Below are positions 22,101 to 35,304 of a DNA stretch of 64,000 nucleotides, piece after piece; position 1 is the first letter of the stretch; every line of letters begins with the position of its first letter. Below the pieces are notes generated by a model that saw nothing but the letters and a program-made list of their open reading frames with translations, did not search any database and was not told the origin of the DNA. Origin of the DNA: Pomacea canaliculata (Eukaryota > Mollusca > Gastropoda > Architaenioglossa > Ampullariidae); NCBI RefSeq assembly GCF_003073045.1, contig NC_037593.1, forward strand, positions 8,175,525-8,239,524, in the 5' to 3' direction. The position numbers were made by a program, and so were the translations under genes.

Positions 22101-25100
22101 GTAACACCCCAATTCCAGTGCCGTCAAGTCATATGCATGCACACACACATCTGCATTTTCCCCATCCTAATCCCAAAGCTCCTATCACCACACCCCAGGT
22201 TGGTGGTGAAGGCCTGGCAGCTGCTGCCACAGTGGCACCATTGCTGCAGCCAGTGGTGAGCCTTTGTCGGTTGTCGACCAGCACCATGCAGCCTCTTACG
22301 GTCCGAGTGAAGCCAGAGACAAAGACGGTGACTTCCGTGACATCGGTGTCTCACTCTAGTCATTACCAGCCTCACTACCACCATCAGCAGCCAGTTCAGA
22401 CTGTCACAAGTCAGACTTCAGAGACAGGCCCAGTGGTTAAAGACTTCATACCTGTCACAGGGTCTCCTGAGCCACCAGTGTACCATAAACCACCTCTACC
22501 CCATCATATCAACCCATTTACATTTACAACGAGAGCTGAAAAGATCAGTTCGCTGAATGGAGACAGCACTGAGTACTCGTTTAGTTACACCAAAGACCTA
22601 GGCAGTGACAGTTCTGTCGTGCATAAACTCAAAAATCCACATAGTTTGGACAAGTCTGTGTCGGAAGTTTCTGGGCTAAGGCAGCAGAATGGGAGAGATG
22701 ACATTCCACGACTGATACAAGGATCCCTGTTGTCAGCGACTTGTCAGTCTATAGAGAGTAAGGGCAAATGTGTGAATGGGCGGACGACATTAAACCACAG
22801 TGACACATCCCAGAGTAACCAGAATATGGTATGTGTATTTATGCAGTTATGTTTGTGAGTGAGTGGGTAGGAGTATGTAACTTAAATGTTCGCATTAATA
22901 CATGTTTATTTGTGCATATTCTTATTTTATGTCTGCCATTATATTTGCCAGTAACAATGATCATATATGCTTATCAGTTGACCAATCATTGCATGGGAGG
23001 GGGCAAGGAATTAAACAGCTATGCTAGTTTGTCATTTTCAGCATTTGCCACTTATGACACCTACCTACTTCCCAGACCTTAAGGTCATTCAAAATAAAAC
23101 CTCTGAATTTTCATTTGAAATAATCCCTATACTGCACTGTACTCAAAAGTTTTACTAGACCAACTGTGGATGGCAGTGTTTGTATTATAAATTTCTGTGT
23201 CTCATGACTTTACACATCTGGTGGAGTTGTTATTTCTGGCTGGTTAATTCTTTCTCAATTTGTCTTAAAGGCAAAAATTTTAGCTTATAATGGTAAAGAA
23301 TAATTACACATAAGGGAGCGAGGTAAGGAACACATGTATACTTGTGATCTTTATGGTGAATCTTAGCTAGTTCCTTTCATTTAGCCCAACACCTCCCTCA
23401 GCTGGATCAAATCCATTCTTTCCTACTGGACCCTAAAATTTCATCCTTTACTGTCAGAAAATTCTTTCTCTCACACATACAACACAAACCTGCAAGTGCA
23501 AAGTCACCACATTTGTGGTGCACGTCCAAGTTAACTGTGACCCCAGGTAAATAGGAAGAATAAGACAATGGCAGATAATTTTGCAAGCATTCATAACTGG
23601 TATTAAATAGCTGCAGAATACCAGGAATAGATGCTAAGCATTCATTGCTGTCATCTGTATTTCCTGTTTTTATTACAGCCAAATCCCTTCAACATGAGAC
23701 TTCAGAATTTATCCAATTTTCCTTTGGCAACCAATATTTACAGATCAGCTTACAGGTCCCATTCTGTGGCAGTCCAGAGGGCAAAGTAAGTTGCAGTGAA
23801 CAAGTACAAGTGTACAAGTAAAAAATTTACATTTATTTTTAGCTTATGATACAAACAAAAGGTTTCATCACTTATTTATAGACCAGTATGAGTAATGGGT
23901 GTTACAACAAATCATGACAAAGCTAAAGAAAATATTGTGTTTATAGCAGTAATAATACTAAATAGCAATAGATAAAAATTATTACAGTAAGTTTCAAAAA
24001 AGAAAGTATTTAATTCTGTACTAGTTCTGGGTTTCTTAATCAGCCTTCAGCAAACTTGTTTTGTTGATTATACATGCTCCAGTAATATTTAATGAGTTAA
24101 TCAAAAAGGGATTAGTTTTTTTTTTTAATAAATGCGATGGTCGTTATCACCAAGAGTTGTAGTGTGTAGTGTTTGCTTCTTGGCTTCTTTCCTTCTTCCA
24201 CATAAAAGCTGCTTATATAGCTTATAAGAGAATCCTGTCTCGATATAGTATTTTCCCTCTGTGACTTAGATTCTTAGTTTCTATTCAAAATCAAAGAAAA
24301 AAAGAAGTGAAAGCTTTCTTTTAGAACACAAGTTTCTACCCCTTTCCTCCCTGCCCCCTAGCAGTTACTTAAATCAGTTAATGTAAAATAAAAAACAAAA
24401 GAAAAAACCCAATTTAACTCTAGTGGTTTTATTTACCGTTCATCGGATTTTTCAGAGCTGGGTCTATCACCAGCGCAGCCAAATCACTGGATCTTCTTCG
24501 ACAAAACATCCAAAAGAGTATTAACAAAGAACTAGATCAGGTTGTCCAGAGATACGTTGAGGTACATACAATCTAAATTTTATGGTTTTGAATGTAGAAA
24601 TATTGTAGAATACAAATTCAGGAAAGAGAAAGATGGAATAGATGTCATATTTAATGAATTTTGGGCAGAAACAAATAAGGATTCTTTGTGACTCTAGATT
24701 TTGTTGCCATACCTGTTGGACATAGTGTGCATTGTATGTTGCATGTGCAAATTCATGTGCTTTAGAGTTGGCTATCACACGAGGAATAGGAATAATGAGC
24801 AAGATGCATAACTTTGTAGTTTATTAGTAGAACTGTGAATGGTTTCAAAGGAACAAGTTAAATTAAGTCATTGCTGTTGTTATTATGCAAGATTAATGAA
24901 CGGTAGCTTTTTTGAGAAAATTTCTCTGTGAATTTTAGTATAGACCTTGAAGAAGATAATGCAAGCTGTAGCCAGTTTGTACCCTTAAATAAGTTAATGT
25001 TAAAAATGTTCAGAATGCAGTAATGATTTCAGATGACAATCATTTAATTGGACTCTTACCTTTTAGCATTTCTTGCCATTTGTGCGAATTCCTTTGAAGT

Positions 25101-28100
25101 ATGTCTTGGTAATTTTATTTTACAAAGCTTATTTGAACTTCTGGATACAAATATTGGTAAACCATTGTCTTGGTGCTTGGTTGAGTTTGGAAAACATCCT
25201 GAGCTGAATCGTGGTATCTGTTGGCAGAAATTTTTCCATCCAGCTGCAGCTAACATTCGTTTGAACAATGGTTCAAATGCAGTCAGTGAAGAGCACATTC
25301 ATGCAGTGTGCAAACAGATATTTGAAGAAGTGAGTTTTTTTTTTAGGGTCTAAGACAGCAGTTAAACTGTCTGTTAAGTAATGTTATTATGAGGATAGTG
25401 TAAACAAAAGAGGAAATTTTGGGGTGGTCAGCACTCCAACTCATTGCCAGACTGTCCTCGTGATTAAGCACTCTGGGATCTTGGATTAAATTGTTTGGAG
25501 AACCGAAGGCCTTCGAAGACTTTAACAAAAGAAATAGATTGCTAAGTCAGCCTTTGTCAGACACCAAATATAAAAGCCGAATTTCAGGACAGTTCCATTG
25601 TAGGATTGGTGAACCTGTTTTGTAGCCTCCACAGGCTTAATTGTTATCATTTTTTTTTCCCTTTGCACTAAAGGCCAAAAAGATGTACACCTCAGAGGCC
25701 AGGCGGAGCGCAACACCTATTGTAGACGTTCCAGATCATGTCTCTGAGCCAATTAGTATCACCGACAAAAGAATTTCACCTGTAAGTATAAGTTGTAAAC
25801 TCTTACACAACAGCAGACTGATATCATGTGATGTGATGAACTGAATGAGTCACAAGTTTACTTCATGTCCTTGTATCTTGATAGGTGACACTTTAAATAT
25901 GAACAACTGTTTTTCAGCTCTTGAAAAAACACAAAGTTTCTGACAGTGAATCTGAGAAGGGAAGTGACAGTGGTATACCGAAAAAGATACCCAAGGTATT
26001 TACAAGTGATTTTTTTTCTTAATTAATTAATTTAAATATTTCAGTTTATCATATTCATTCCTTTGAGTAATATACATGTTCAGTAAGAGTTATTTTAAAG
26101 CTGTTTACGAATCATGTAATCAAGCTGCAATTGGTGCTTAGTCAGACGCCAGGGCTCTGATGAATGTTTGCTTACCCATTTTTGGGGTAGGATGGACTAG
26201 TTCAGATGTCAGGTGGTTATGTATTAAGCACATGAAAACCTCAGCCACATTGTTGGTGACTGGGGATTTACAGGACAGGATGGAGGATCTGGTTGGGTTT
26301 GATGCACAGGAGCTTAAGTAAATTTGTAGACATCCATTTGGTGGCCACAGGTCTCTTTTGCAAAGCTTCTGTGACTTTTACCTTTTTTTTTTCCCATTGT
26401 TCCAGAGAAAAGGTCGTCCACCCCTCCACGCATCAGGGTGCGTATACAATATGTTTAAAAAATTGTCACCAAATTACCAAATTATAGGTAGATCTTTAAT
26501 CTCAGATAGTTGGTAGATATAGAATAAAACTAACTTCCCAGGATATTTCCCAAAATATTTCATTTATATTATACTCAGAAGTTGCTATCTAGCCCGTAAA
26601 TACACAGATGAATGCCAGACTATGTTTCAAGGGTACTGATTGGTTTATCTTTGACCATCTTGCCCCAATTGCAAATGAGCCAGCCTCGTTCCGTATGCAT
26701 GTCAACTCTGTAGTTACAGAATTCATTCTATAAGTATACAATTGAATTGTATAGCTAGAATACATTCTGTACTTACAGAATGTAATTTTATGATTAAAAT
26801 GAATTGGATAGCAACTTCTGAGTATATTATAAATGAAATACTTTGGTTTTTACCAAGTTTTTCTCTCTCTAGCTATAGAATGAATTACATAGCTATAGAA
26901 CACATTCTATAAGTATAGAATGAAATGTATAGCTATATAATGCATTCTATAAGTATAGAATTGAATTGTATAAATATAGAATGCATTATCTACATATAGA
27001 ATGAATTTTATAGCTATAGAATGCACTCTATACTTATGGAATTGAATTTTATATCGATAGAATGCATTAATAAAGAGCTGGAGTTCTCTTCCTATTAAGT
27101 ATAATTTGAAGGAGCTGTGATAAGTTCCTCTGTCTGTTTGGTTCTTCACAGTTTCTGGTCTTAAAAGAATCTTCTGCGTGCTATTTTGAAGTACATAGCC
27201 CTTGTTTACACACAGTCAGTATAATAATAATGGAATCTAGTCTTAAAGCAAAGACTTCATAGTGTTCAGGGTTAGTGTGTGTGTAGCTACTCAAGGTGAA
27301 TGCCATCATCATAGATATGGTCTGCAGCCTTGCCATTGCATGGAATCTTCAGTCAGTCAATAAAGTTCTGCTTTTATTAAATAGTGTGCAGGAATGATCT
27401 CACTCTCTGCTAGAAAAACTAAATTTAGAATATAAGTCTGATTGTTTTTCATTTTCACTCACAGGAGAAGTACACCACTCAAACTCATCAGATCGGACCA
27501 GGTAAAACGAGAAGGGCCAAAGGTAAGAATTGTTTAGTGATAAATGGTGGTATCCTTAAAAGAAATGTATAATTTTATTTGCCTTTGTGGATATATCCAC
27601 ATTTAATGCATGCAAATAGTGACATGTTACTTATAGGTTCTTATTGTGAGCTCTGTTTTCAGATGGTCTGCTTTACTGTTTCATATAATTTTTGTCAAAA
27701 AATGAGCTACTGATAATTACGTACTTGTGTATTTATATTTTTCCTGAAAGGAAAAGTGGGGAGGAGGGGGAAGGGTGGGGAGGAGTAGATGGTACAGTGG
27801 TTAGAGCACTGGCAGGAGGTCAGGTACTTGTGTGTTGCAACCTCCTTGCCCATGCTGTGCCCCAAAGATGGTAAAGAAAAGACAGGCAGTCTGGAAGAGG
27901 ATGTGGGCATTGACTTAACGAAAGCTGTTCTCAGAATAATTGCAGTATCATACTCCTCACTCCCCAGTAACAAGGCTTATCTGTAATTCTTTCTATGCAG
28001 TTTGCTCAATTGGGTTGACACACCTGTATTGAATGAGGTAACCTTTTTTTAAAAAAAGATTTAGCTGAAGTTTTTGCATACTTTAAATTCCAGTGGGATC

Positions 28101-31077
28101 CTGAGCGTATCAAGTCAGATACACTGTTTGTGATGGGAGCCAGAGCGAACAAGTGAGTGATTAGTGTCTTAGAAGATACTTCTTTGTAGGTTCTTGGCAT
28201 TAAAATCCCAGGAAAGGAGAGATATAAAGTGAAGGCATGTGTATTTACTTAATAATAATAATAAGTGCAAAATTTGTAAAGTGCATACTCACACTCCTAA
28301 GGAGTATGCTCTTAGCACTTAAGAACAGGAACAAAACATGGACAGCATACGAGGGACAGGAAAACAAACAAATAGCATATGAACTATAAAAGAATCAACA
28401 ACTGTACTAAACGAAGAATGAAATCAAATGCAGAAAACACAAAGAGGAACCAAAAAACAAGAACAAGAGCTGAGATTAACATGATATTGCAAAATGAAGG
28501 TGTGAAAAAGGACTAGCATTATGGGAGAGGTTGTTAGGAGTAGTGTTTATGTAAGAGGTGACTGTGTGTTTTCAGTGCATGTTTAAAGGATTCAATAGTG
28601 GGTAGATGGCGGATATGGAAAGGGAGAGTTCCATTGTTTCACTGCTCAATAACTAAAAATACTTGCATCTGTCATCATACTATATTTTTCAATGGTAGTT
28701 TAAGGTTTATTATATCTTTTATGTTTTGTTTATCTGTAGCAGTTCTAACATTTTTTTGACAGTAGACATGATTTGATATCTTTTGTCAACAACTTTATTT
28801 CAGGGCACTAGGTCTTGGAAATACAAGGGGCCGACTTTATATTCGACATCCTGACATTTTTAAGGTAGAGGAACTTTGTATAAAATTTCATCCTCAAGGA
28901 TATGCAATTTTATTACTAGGAAAAAGAACAGATATTGTTTCTAAGGGGAGATGAAACATATAGGGCACAAAAGAACAGATCTCATATACCTCATGCATCT
29001 GCCTTGCCTCTGGTCCATTTAAGTTAACAGCAGTTTTTATGAAAATGTTTGGTTAAGCGTAAGGATGTTGATATTTCCATGATGATATATATGTTTTCTG
29101 TAAGATATTTAAGTTGTTAAGGCTGCTAAAGGAACAAGCATCTTTTTTCCAAAATTATCAAAATTCCCTATTTATTAAAATCATACCTGTGATTATTTGA
29201 TTCAGCAAATTTTTTTCATCTTGTTTAATTAAATGCTCATGCTTTGTCTTATCCAATGCACATGGTTATGTGAATCTGTAGTATATGTATACAAGTCTGA
29301 TTATTTTAATTATTATCATAATTATTATTATCATCAAAAGTGTTTTGGAAATTGTGCTGCTCATCGTGTGATTGGTTACTGAAATGCACATGAGAATATA
29401 AATTGCTGTTAATGGTGTTTCAAGTACTCTGGAGACCAAGATGACAAGGTGTGGTTACATGAACAAAAGCTGATGCCAGCCACAGGAGGCAAGGCTTACA
29501 TGCTTCTGGTGGAAGACATCATAGACCTTAGTAAAACAGAGGAATACCGGTCAGTAAAGTGTGAGCCTTTTGTAGAAAAAAATGATCAGTGTAGTCATAA
29601 TTTGTGCAATCATTAATTCTCAAAAGTTTACTTTTTTATATGTAGAAGGATGTTGTATATCATGTCTAGAGCATTTTTTTTTCCTCATGGCAAATTAGAT
29701 TTTGTTTATTGTATAGAATGACATCCTTGTGAATATGAAACCCAGTTATTCATAGAAGAGAGCTGCAGTTATACTTGTAGGTACAGTATGGCAACTATGG
29801 CAGGTACTAAAGTGTTCTAAATACTGCAGTATATGCAGCTCAGTAAGCTTACCTTTTGGTTGGGATATTGTACTGAATAAGTGAACTTTGTTTTTTAAAC
29901 TCATCTCTGACAGGGAAAGCCCAACATTGATGATGCATGAGTGTCGAGGATTCTGCATTCCAGAGTGGATGTTAGTCAAGGTGAAGGAGCAGATGCAGGC
30001 ACTTCGTTCAGACCGTGGCAAGCGCAGCCGCTCGCATTCACCGGGCCCCCTCTCAGTAAGTGTGCAGTACTTTCATTCTGCATCTCTAAAGGAATCCAGT
30101 TGTTTGCCGTACTTTCTGTCCCACCCCTGTATAATTCTTGAAGAGTTCAAACATCACTTATTTTCTTTCCATCATCGTTACCTAGCAGGAATAGGTTCAG
30201 AATATCTTGATAGTTTTTAGAATTTTTTTTTTCTTTGTAGTAAATTTTTTTCTCCCTCATTCTTTTTTTTCTTTTTTTTTTCTTTACTAGATTCTTTCTT
30301 TTTTTTCTTTTTCTTTCATTCCTAGATTTTCTTTGGTTGGAATTAAAAAAAATATTTTCATTTTGGATTGTTTTTCGTACTTGCTTTACTGTCCCTGTAC
30401 TGCCCTTGAGTCTTTCATTGTGAGGGATAGTGTCTTTATTAATATCATTATTATTTTCTTCATAATTGTCATTATCAACACTATTATAAATTAGTTTCTA
30501 TTTATTTTACTCAGGAGCGACCAGATCCTCCAAGAAGTCTGCCATTTTCAACACTGTATGACACTGCTTCAAATAATGATGGAGACAGTAACAAAAATAG
30601 TCTACAGGTTAGTCATCACCAGCAAAAGAATTGCACATTAACTCTGATTTCTTTTTTTTCCAAACTTATCAGTTACATTCTTCTTCTTGCTCTTTTCAGT
30701 TCAGTGTATCATTAGGCATCAAACCTACTAAAATTTGTGTTTCAGTTTATAGCTGATTAGTGATAAACAGAACTTAAACCTTGTTTATGGTCCAATTAAC
30801 AATCAATCTGAGAATAACAACACTTACAGCTTGGTTTGTCCTTAACACATGATTTGAGAAACAGACACAGCAACAGTTGTTTTCGCTGTTTGTGCAGCCA
30901 TCTCCAACAGATACAGAAGAAATGGAGTTTCTGTCAGCAGCTGACAATGATGATACACAGCCATCAGATATTTCTCCGTTTAATGTTGCCAGTGGTCTCG
31001 ATGATGCAGCATCTCCATCATCTTGTCATCTAGACCCAGTTGAGGAAGAGCCCCAAGTTTCTAGCACATTTACTTAG
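19073..31077 (+). CDS. DNTTIP1: DNTTIP1 (TdIF1) homologue, MiDAC subunit, with long N-terminal extension
   Basis: Fifteen exons: 19073-19134, 20323-22828, 23679-23785, 24456-24561, 25228-25329, 25674-25781, 25918-25995, 26406-26437, 27465-27522, 28094-28152, 28804-28864, 29425-29549, 29914-30055, 30515-30607, 30898-31077. The total is 1273 codons (1272 aa). Residues ~857-1182 align by eye over the whole human protein (329 aa): the N-terminal dimerisation segment (SLDLLRQNIQKSINKEL), an AT-hook-like RKGRPP, the KREGPKWDP-x-R block, GARANKALG-x-G-x-TRGR and the SKI/SNO/DAC-like region (HPDIFKYSGD, PATGGKAYMLLVEDI). In mammals DNTTIP1 is the dimeric scaffold of the MiDAC histone deacetylase complex with HDAC1/2 and MIDEAS. 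Residues 1-856 are Ser/Pro/Thr/Gln/His-rich with many SP sites and have no equivalent in the human protein. A 90-residue acidic tail follows the core. Exon joins all keep phase. The start exon has an alternative reading (see findings). Confidence 0.92.
26551..26845. repeat. inverted-repeat element in DNTTIP1 intron 8
   Basis: About 38 bp at 26551-26588 reappears in reverse complement at 26807-26845 with only a few mismatches; both contain GATAGCAACTTCTGAGTAT or its complement. The arms enclose about 220 bp. The right arm sits between blocks of the 40-bp repeat at 26885-27068. The structure resembles a MITE, but no target duplication was identified. Confidence 0.65.
26885..27068. repeat. 40-bp AT-rich tandem repeat with internal palindromes
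   Basis: Four to five units of about 40-41 bp follow the pattern AGCTATAGAA-TGCATTCTAT-AAGTATAGAA-TTGAATTGTAT with about 10-20% divergence. Each unit holds TATAGAATGCATTCTATA-type palindromes, so a single strand could fold. Related sequence also lies at about 26720-26800 between the inverted arms. Confidence 0.8.
27777..28010 (+). mobile_element. tRNA-derived SINE-like element in DNTTIP1 intron 9
   Basis: TGGTACAGTGGTTAGAGCAC near 27789 matches the A-box region of tRNA-derived SINEs (TAGTGGTTAGAGCACTGG). A degenerate B-box position follows (TGTGTTGCAACCTCC). The 3' body is non-tRNA sequence. No clear poly(A) or microsatellite tail was found and the limits are approximate. Confidence 0.6.
28248..28660 (-). 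mobile_element. interspersed retro-repeat with (TAA)n end in DNTTIP1 intron 10
   Basis: It starts with an ATAATAATAATA tract, which would be a TTATTA tail on the minus strand. A palindromic block GCATACTCACACTCCTAAGGAGTATGC-like (28281-28309) follows, then about 350 bp of non-coding sequence. The arrangement suits a SINE or a LINE 3' end in minus orientation. The family is unassigned. Confidence 0.45.
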
Positions 31078-34000
31078 GTCAGCAGGCTTTTTTAATGTTA
31101 GTGCTGTGAACTTTATTTTGAATGGAAAAAGTCCTTGATTATTTTGAACAACAAAGTTTTTATGTGACTTTAAATGTGATTAACTTTAGTGCATGTAGTA
31201 ACAACTTATTTGGATTGTGCCGTTTAAGCAGTTATGCTCAGCCCTCCCTATTCCTGAAATTTTTTTTTTTTAAATGATGCATCAACTTTTTACACTTTAA
31301 CACATGTAGTCAAAAATATACTTACACTCTGCAGCTGAGAAAAAAATACCCCTAAACTGAAAGCCATTAACTTCTTTGAATTTCAGGTTTCTGGTGAGAT
31401 TGAAGTGGCGTTAAAAGAAAGTATGCGTGATATCTGCCAGCCTATCAGTTTCTGGGTCAGAACAAGATTTCTTTAAAAAAAAAAAAGCAACTGAAATCAG
31501 CAGGTGTTTTAATCGAACTTGGAGATTGATTGCAGCATAGAGGAACAAATATGGTGCACACCTTGTCTTGGAGTCCAGCTGACACAGCTGCATGAAGCCA
31601 AGTGAACTGAATGTTAATATTAAAACTGTCAAAAATAACCCGGTGCAGAGCAGCTACTAAAGACAAACACAAGTATTGAGATAAGTGGGTTAAAAGAAAA
31701 ATATATCTATTGCATTGCTTCATGAAATGTAAGAAGCAATGCAGTTAATTCTCTTATATGTGTTTTTTTTAAGTTGTTGTAATGAAGATATAATTCCAAC
31801 AGACATGATTAATTACGAGGCATACCATGCAGCACACAGGCCAGTATTCAGCAGAGGTCATGGTTGTATCTTTGATCTCAAACATTTGCTCATTTGCTTT
31901 AATGGAGTTGACATTGACCAGAACTCCAAAAAGCTTACTGAATGCTTTATGAATCAAGATGGTGGAAGAAGTGAACTTCACCATGCCTGTGGAAACAGTT
32001 CATCAGTACATCAATGGGAGGCACATCATTGACTAGGTAGGAACATGCATAAAAATGTCTCAAAAGTCTGTGTCTATATCAGCCTTGCCTTTCCTATTTT
32101 TGCATTTGTTTCATGATTACAAAATGGTTAATAGAATAAATCCACACAACAGTTCCTTTCAAATAATAAAGCAGCAGTCTTGTAACAAAACATTTTACAT
32201 TTATAGCCATTTTATTTTCCCAATACAATATCTCCTTTGCTGCAAGCCACAATATTTTAAATCGTATTTAGTATTGTTGTGCTAGCTGTTACTATTGTGA
32301 TATTTTAACTTGATATGTAACATATATAAGAAAAATTGGCATCTGTTTTCTGGCCTAAGATTAAAGAAATCATCATTGTCATCAGTCTAAGCAGGCAACC
32401 AGTCTAGAAGGTTGTGAAGGGCAGAAGGAATATGTGTCCAGTTATATTTCTCTTGCTGCGGCCCTATGCTCCTCGAGGAGTAACAAGGAATAAACTAAAA
32501 CTATATTTCTCTGTAATTTTGTAGATTTCTGATTTGAAGGTTTAGAATTTTTATAGTTGATTTTCTCAGATTTTTTTTTCAGCATCCATCGTTGAACTTG
32601 AGTTGTAGTTATGTTTTATTCAGATATTTTTAATGTTTTTATCACTGTTGTATTCTGAAGTACTTTTGTGTCTTACACTTCAACATCTTTTTTGCGTTTC
32701 TGCACAGTTTTGGGTCTACCTTTTGATGTGCATCAGCTCTTTCCTTGATCATCTTGGGATGGCAGCAAATGTAAATGAATCTATCACTGTATGCCTCAGT
32801 CAACTTCAGAAAGCCTTCAGTCAGCTTAAAATGATGTCTTTAAGACCAGCTTGCCCTACAAAATCCATCTTGCAAAGTGCATTCGTAGGTAGAAAAAGAA
32901 TAGACAGGCGGAGAGAGACTGTAGGACATCATTAAGGAATGGACAAGCTTGTCAATTTTGAACTCCCCAAAGGGCAAAATAAGATTAAGTTATTGGCAAA
33001 AACTGCCGGAAATTCAACAAGCAATCTGGTCGTGTTTGACTGCTGGAAGCACAGGCATTTACTTTGGTATGAATTGTTTGTTAGAACAATTTTAATGTCA
33101 ACAAGCATTATCTTTACTTGAAAGATAGTTATCGCTTGTCAATTTAAGTCATTGATATGGCATTAATATTTATTAATTATAAGGAATTTTTTTTTTTGTT
33201 TTCGGTGCAAGTTGCTTAGAGTTTCTATGTTCATTATTACCATTGCCTCAGCTGCTAAATCTTTTTGTATGGATCATTAGAAACAGCGACGCTGAGAGGA
33301 AATTACCTTGGTCAGACACTAAAGTCGTATTTTGAAAGGAATCCATTATATCTGTTGTGGACATCTTGTGTCCAGCAGTTTATATTTAAAGGTAGTCTTG
33401 TAATATTAGCAGAAAGTTGTTACCTGCATTGCTATGTTGTCTAGGGAAAATACTGAAAAAAGTGAACAGTTTTCTTACGAGTTGTTGATAGGGAAACAAG
33501 ATTAAGATCAAGGAATGATTAGAAAACTTTTTATTTTTCATTGGCTTTCAGTAGTGCCAGCTTTATCTGATCATTCTGATTAAACTGTTTGTATTTGCTT
33601 GCATCCATGAAATTGTTTCAGCATAAAATTCCAAGTTTCATGCCATTTTGCGATATCTGTATATCTGAATGGCTATTCTTATTTTTTTCTAGAGATTCGC
33701 TAAAAATTTCATGAAGAGATCTCAGATTTTTTAAAAGTATTTTATAGTATTTATGAAATCTTGAGAAATTGTCAATAGGCGTAATAACCAGCAGTTTAAA
33801 GTTAGAGAGATAGTGTGTGTGTGTGTGTGCAAAGACGTGTTTGTGCAATAGGCGTAATAACTAGCAGTTTAAAGTTAGAGAGAGAGAGTGTGTGTGTGTG
33901 CAAAGACATGTTTGTGCTTATACTGATTGATTTTTATTTGTGGAAAAAGCTCCACAAAAAACTTTTTATTCCAATATTTGGTTGGTTAACTGTATTAGTA

Positions 34001-34686
34001 CTCTGTAAATGAAACCCAGCTAAGTGGCAAGCTACCTTCCATTGTTTTATCATTGCTCCATACAACACTGTTGTCATGAAAGGGGGCAATGAATGTTTGT
34101 ACCATGAAGGAAGAGCAGTCCATCCATCTATTCATTTTAGCCAGTCACAGATAAAATCATTATTAGGCTGAGGAATAGAGTACAATTGAGGACAGCTTGT
34201 TAATATGTTGAAAATTAAACTAGACCTCCTGCATGTTGACCAGGAGGACACCCACATTTTACACTCTGTGAACCTGCAGCATGAGCAGGAAACAAGTAGT
34301 AACAAATCTGCTGGATTAAGGTCAGCAGTGAAAAATATGGGCTTGTAGAAAAGGATATAAAATTGCTTCGGTCTTATATACTAAGCCTGTTACTTGGCCA
34401 CAGTGTGCATCATTCTGGTTTGACTAATATGTATTACATGTAGCTTTATTGATGTCATGATTCAGTGTTGTTTTGGGGAGGGAGGTTTTGTCTGGCTATG
34501 CATAAAACCCATGACAGCCTACCTCGGTACACACCTTGCTTACTTTTGAGCTCGAGCTATTTATTATATCTATGGATATGCTAAACTTTAAGGTAACTTC
34601 ATTGAAATGCCTTTGTTTCCTTTATGTTGTTGTCTTGACTGCCATGGTTTTTCTACCTTAAGTTTTGATTTGTAGAAGGCATTGCT
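31078..34686. other. DNTTIP1 3' flank, no recognised gene
   Basis: No coding gene supported. The short open frames at 31739-32032 and 32633-33121 show no family signature. A stretch with CTCCTCGAGGAGT near 32468 looks like the end of an interspersed repeat. A local duplication at 33773-33916 is listed separately. The 3' UTR end is not certain. Confidence 0.45.
33773..33916. repeat. ~72-bp tandem duplication containing a GT microsatellite
   Basis: Unit 1 (33773-33845) and unit 2 (33846-33916) both run CAATAGGCGTAATAAC...TTTAAAGTTAGAGAGA...(TG)n...CAAAGAC-TGTTTGTG. They differ by a few substitutions and by the length of the GT/GA runs. Confidence 0.88.
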
Positions 34687-34696
34687 GTTAAACAGG

Positions 34697-35294
34697 TACA
34701 CGGACTTTTCGCCGACGGACGTTTCGGAGCCGGACGTTTTGTCGACTGGACGTTTCGCCGCTGGACGTTTCGGAGTCGGACGTTTTGCCGACTGGCTTTT
34801 CGCCGCCGGACGTTTCGGCGCGGGGCACTTCATTTCGGCATTTCACGCGGGACCTTTAGGCGAAGTCAAGTGTGTGACGCCCCTTAGCTCACACATTTCT
34901 CTCGCCATTGTATCAATGTATCAGTGAACTCTCTCTCACTATCCCTCCTCATGTGAACCGTTAGCTCACACATTTCTCTCGCCATTGTATCAATGTTTTT
35001 TCTCAAAGCTGTTGCGCATAATCTGTGACAATCAAAGTGAACTGTCTGTGAAGTCTGTGTGTCAAATTTGTTTGAAATAAAGAATTATTGTGTAATCTAG
35101 TAGTTACTTTCATTCTTTGAGAAGTAAGCTCTCTCTCTCTCTCTGACATAATGCGGCGAAACGTCCGGCGGCGAAAAGGCAGTCGGCAAAACGTCCGACT
35201 CTGAAACGTCCAGCGGCGAAACGTCCAGTCGACAAAACGTCCGGCTCCGAAACGTCCGGCGGAGAAACGTCCGTCGGCAAAACGTCCGCACACG
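34697..35294. mobile_element. palindromic MITE whose long inverted repeats are GGACGTTT minisatellites
   Basis: The left arm (34697 to ~34830) and right arm (~35148 to 35294) are reverse complements, near-identical apart from one repeat unit. Each arm is a tandem array of 15-16-bp units of the form GGACGTTTCGCCGCT or GGACGTTTTGTCGACT. The core holds a 36-bp exact direct repeat (34884-34919 and 34961-34996). A 10-bp direct repeat, gttaaacagg, flanks the element at 34687-34696 and 35295-35304 and is read as the target duplication. A 9-10-bp duplication would fit Mutator-like elements, but the superfamily is an inference. Confidence 0.85.
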
Positions 35295-35304
35295 GTTAAA
35301 CAGG

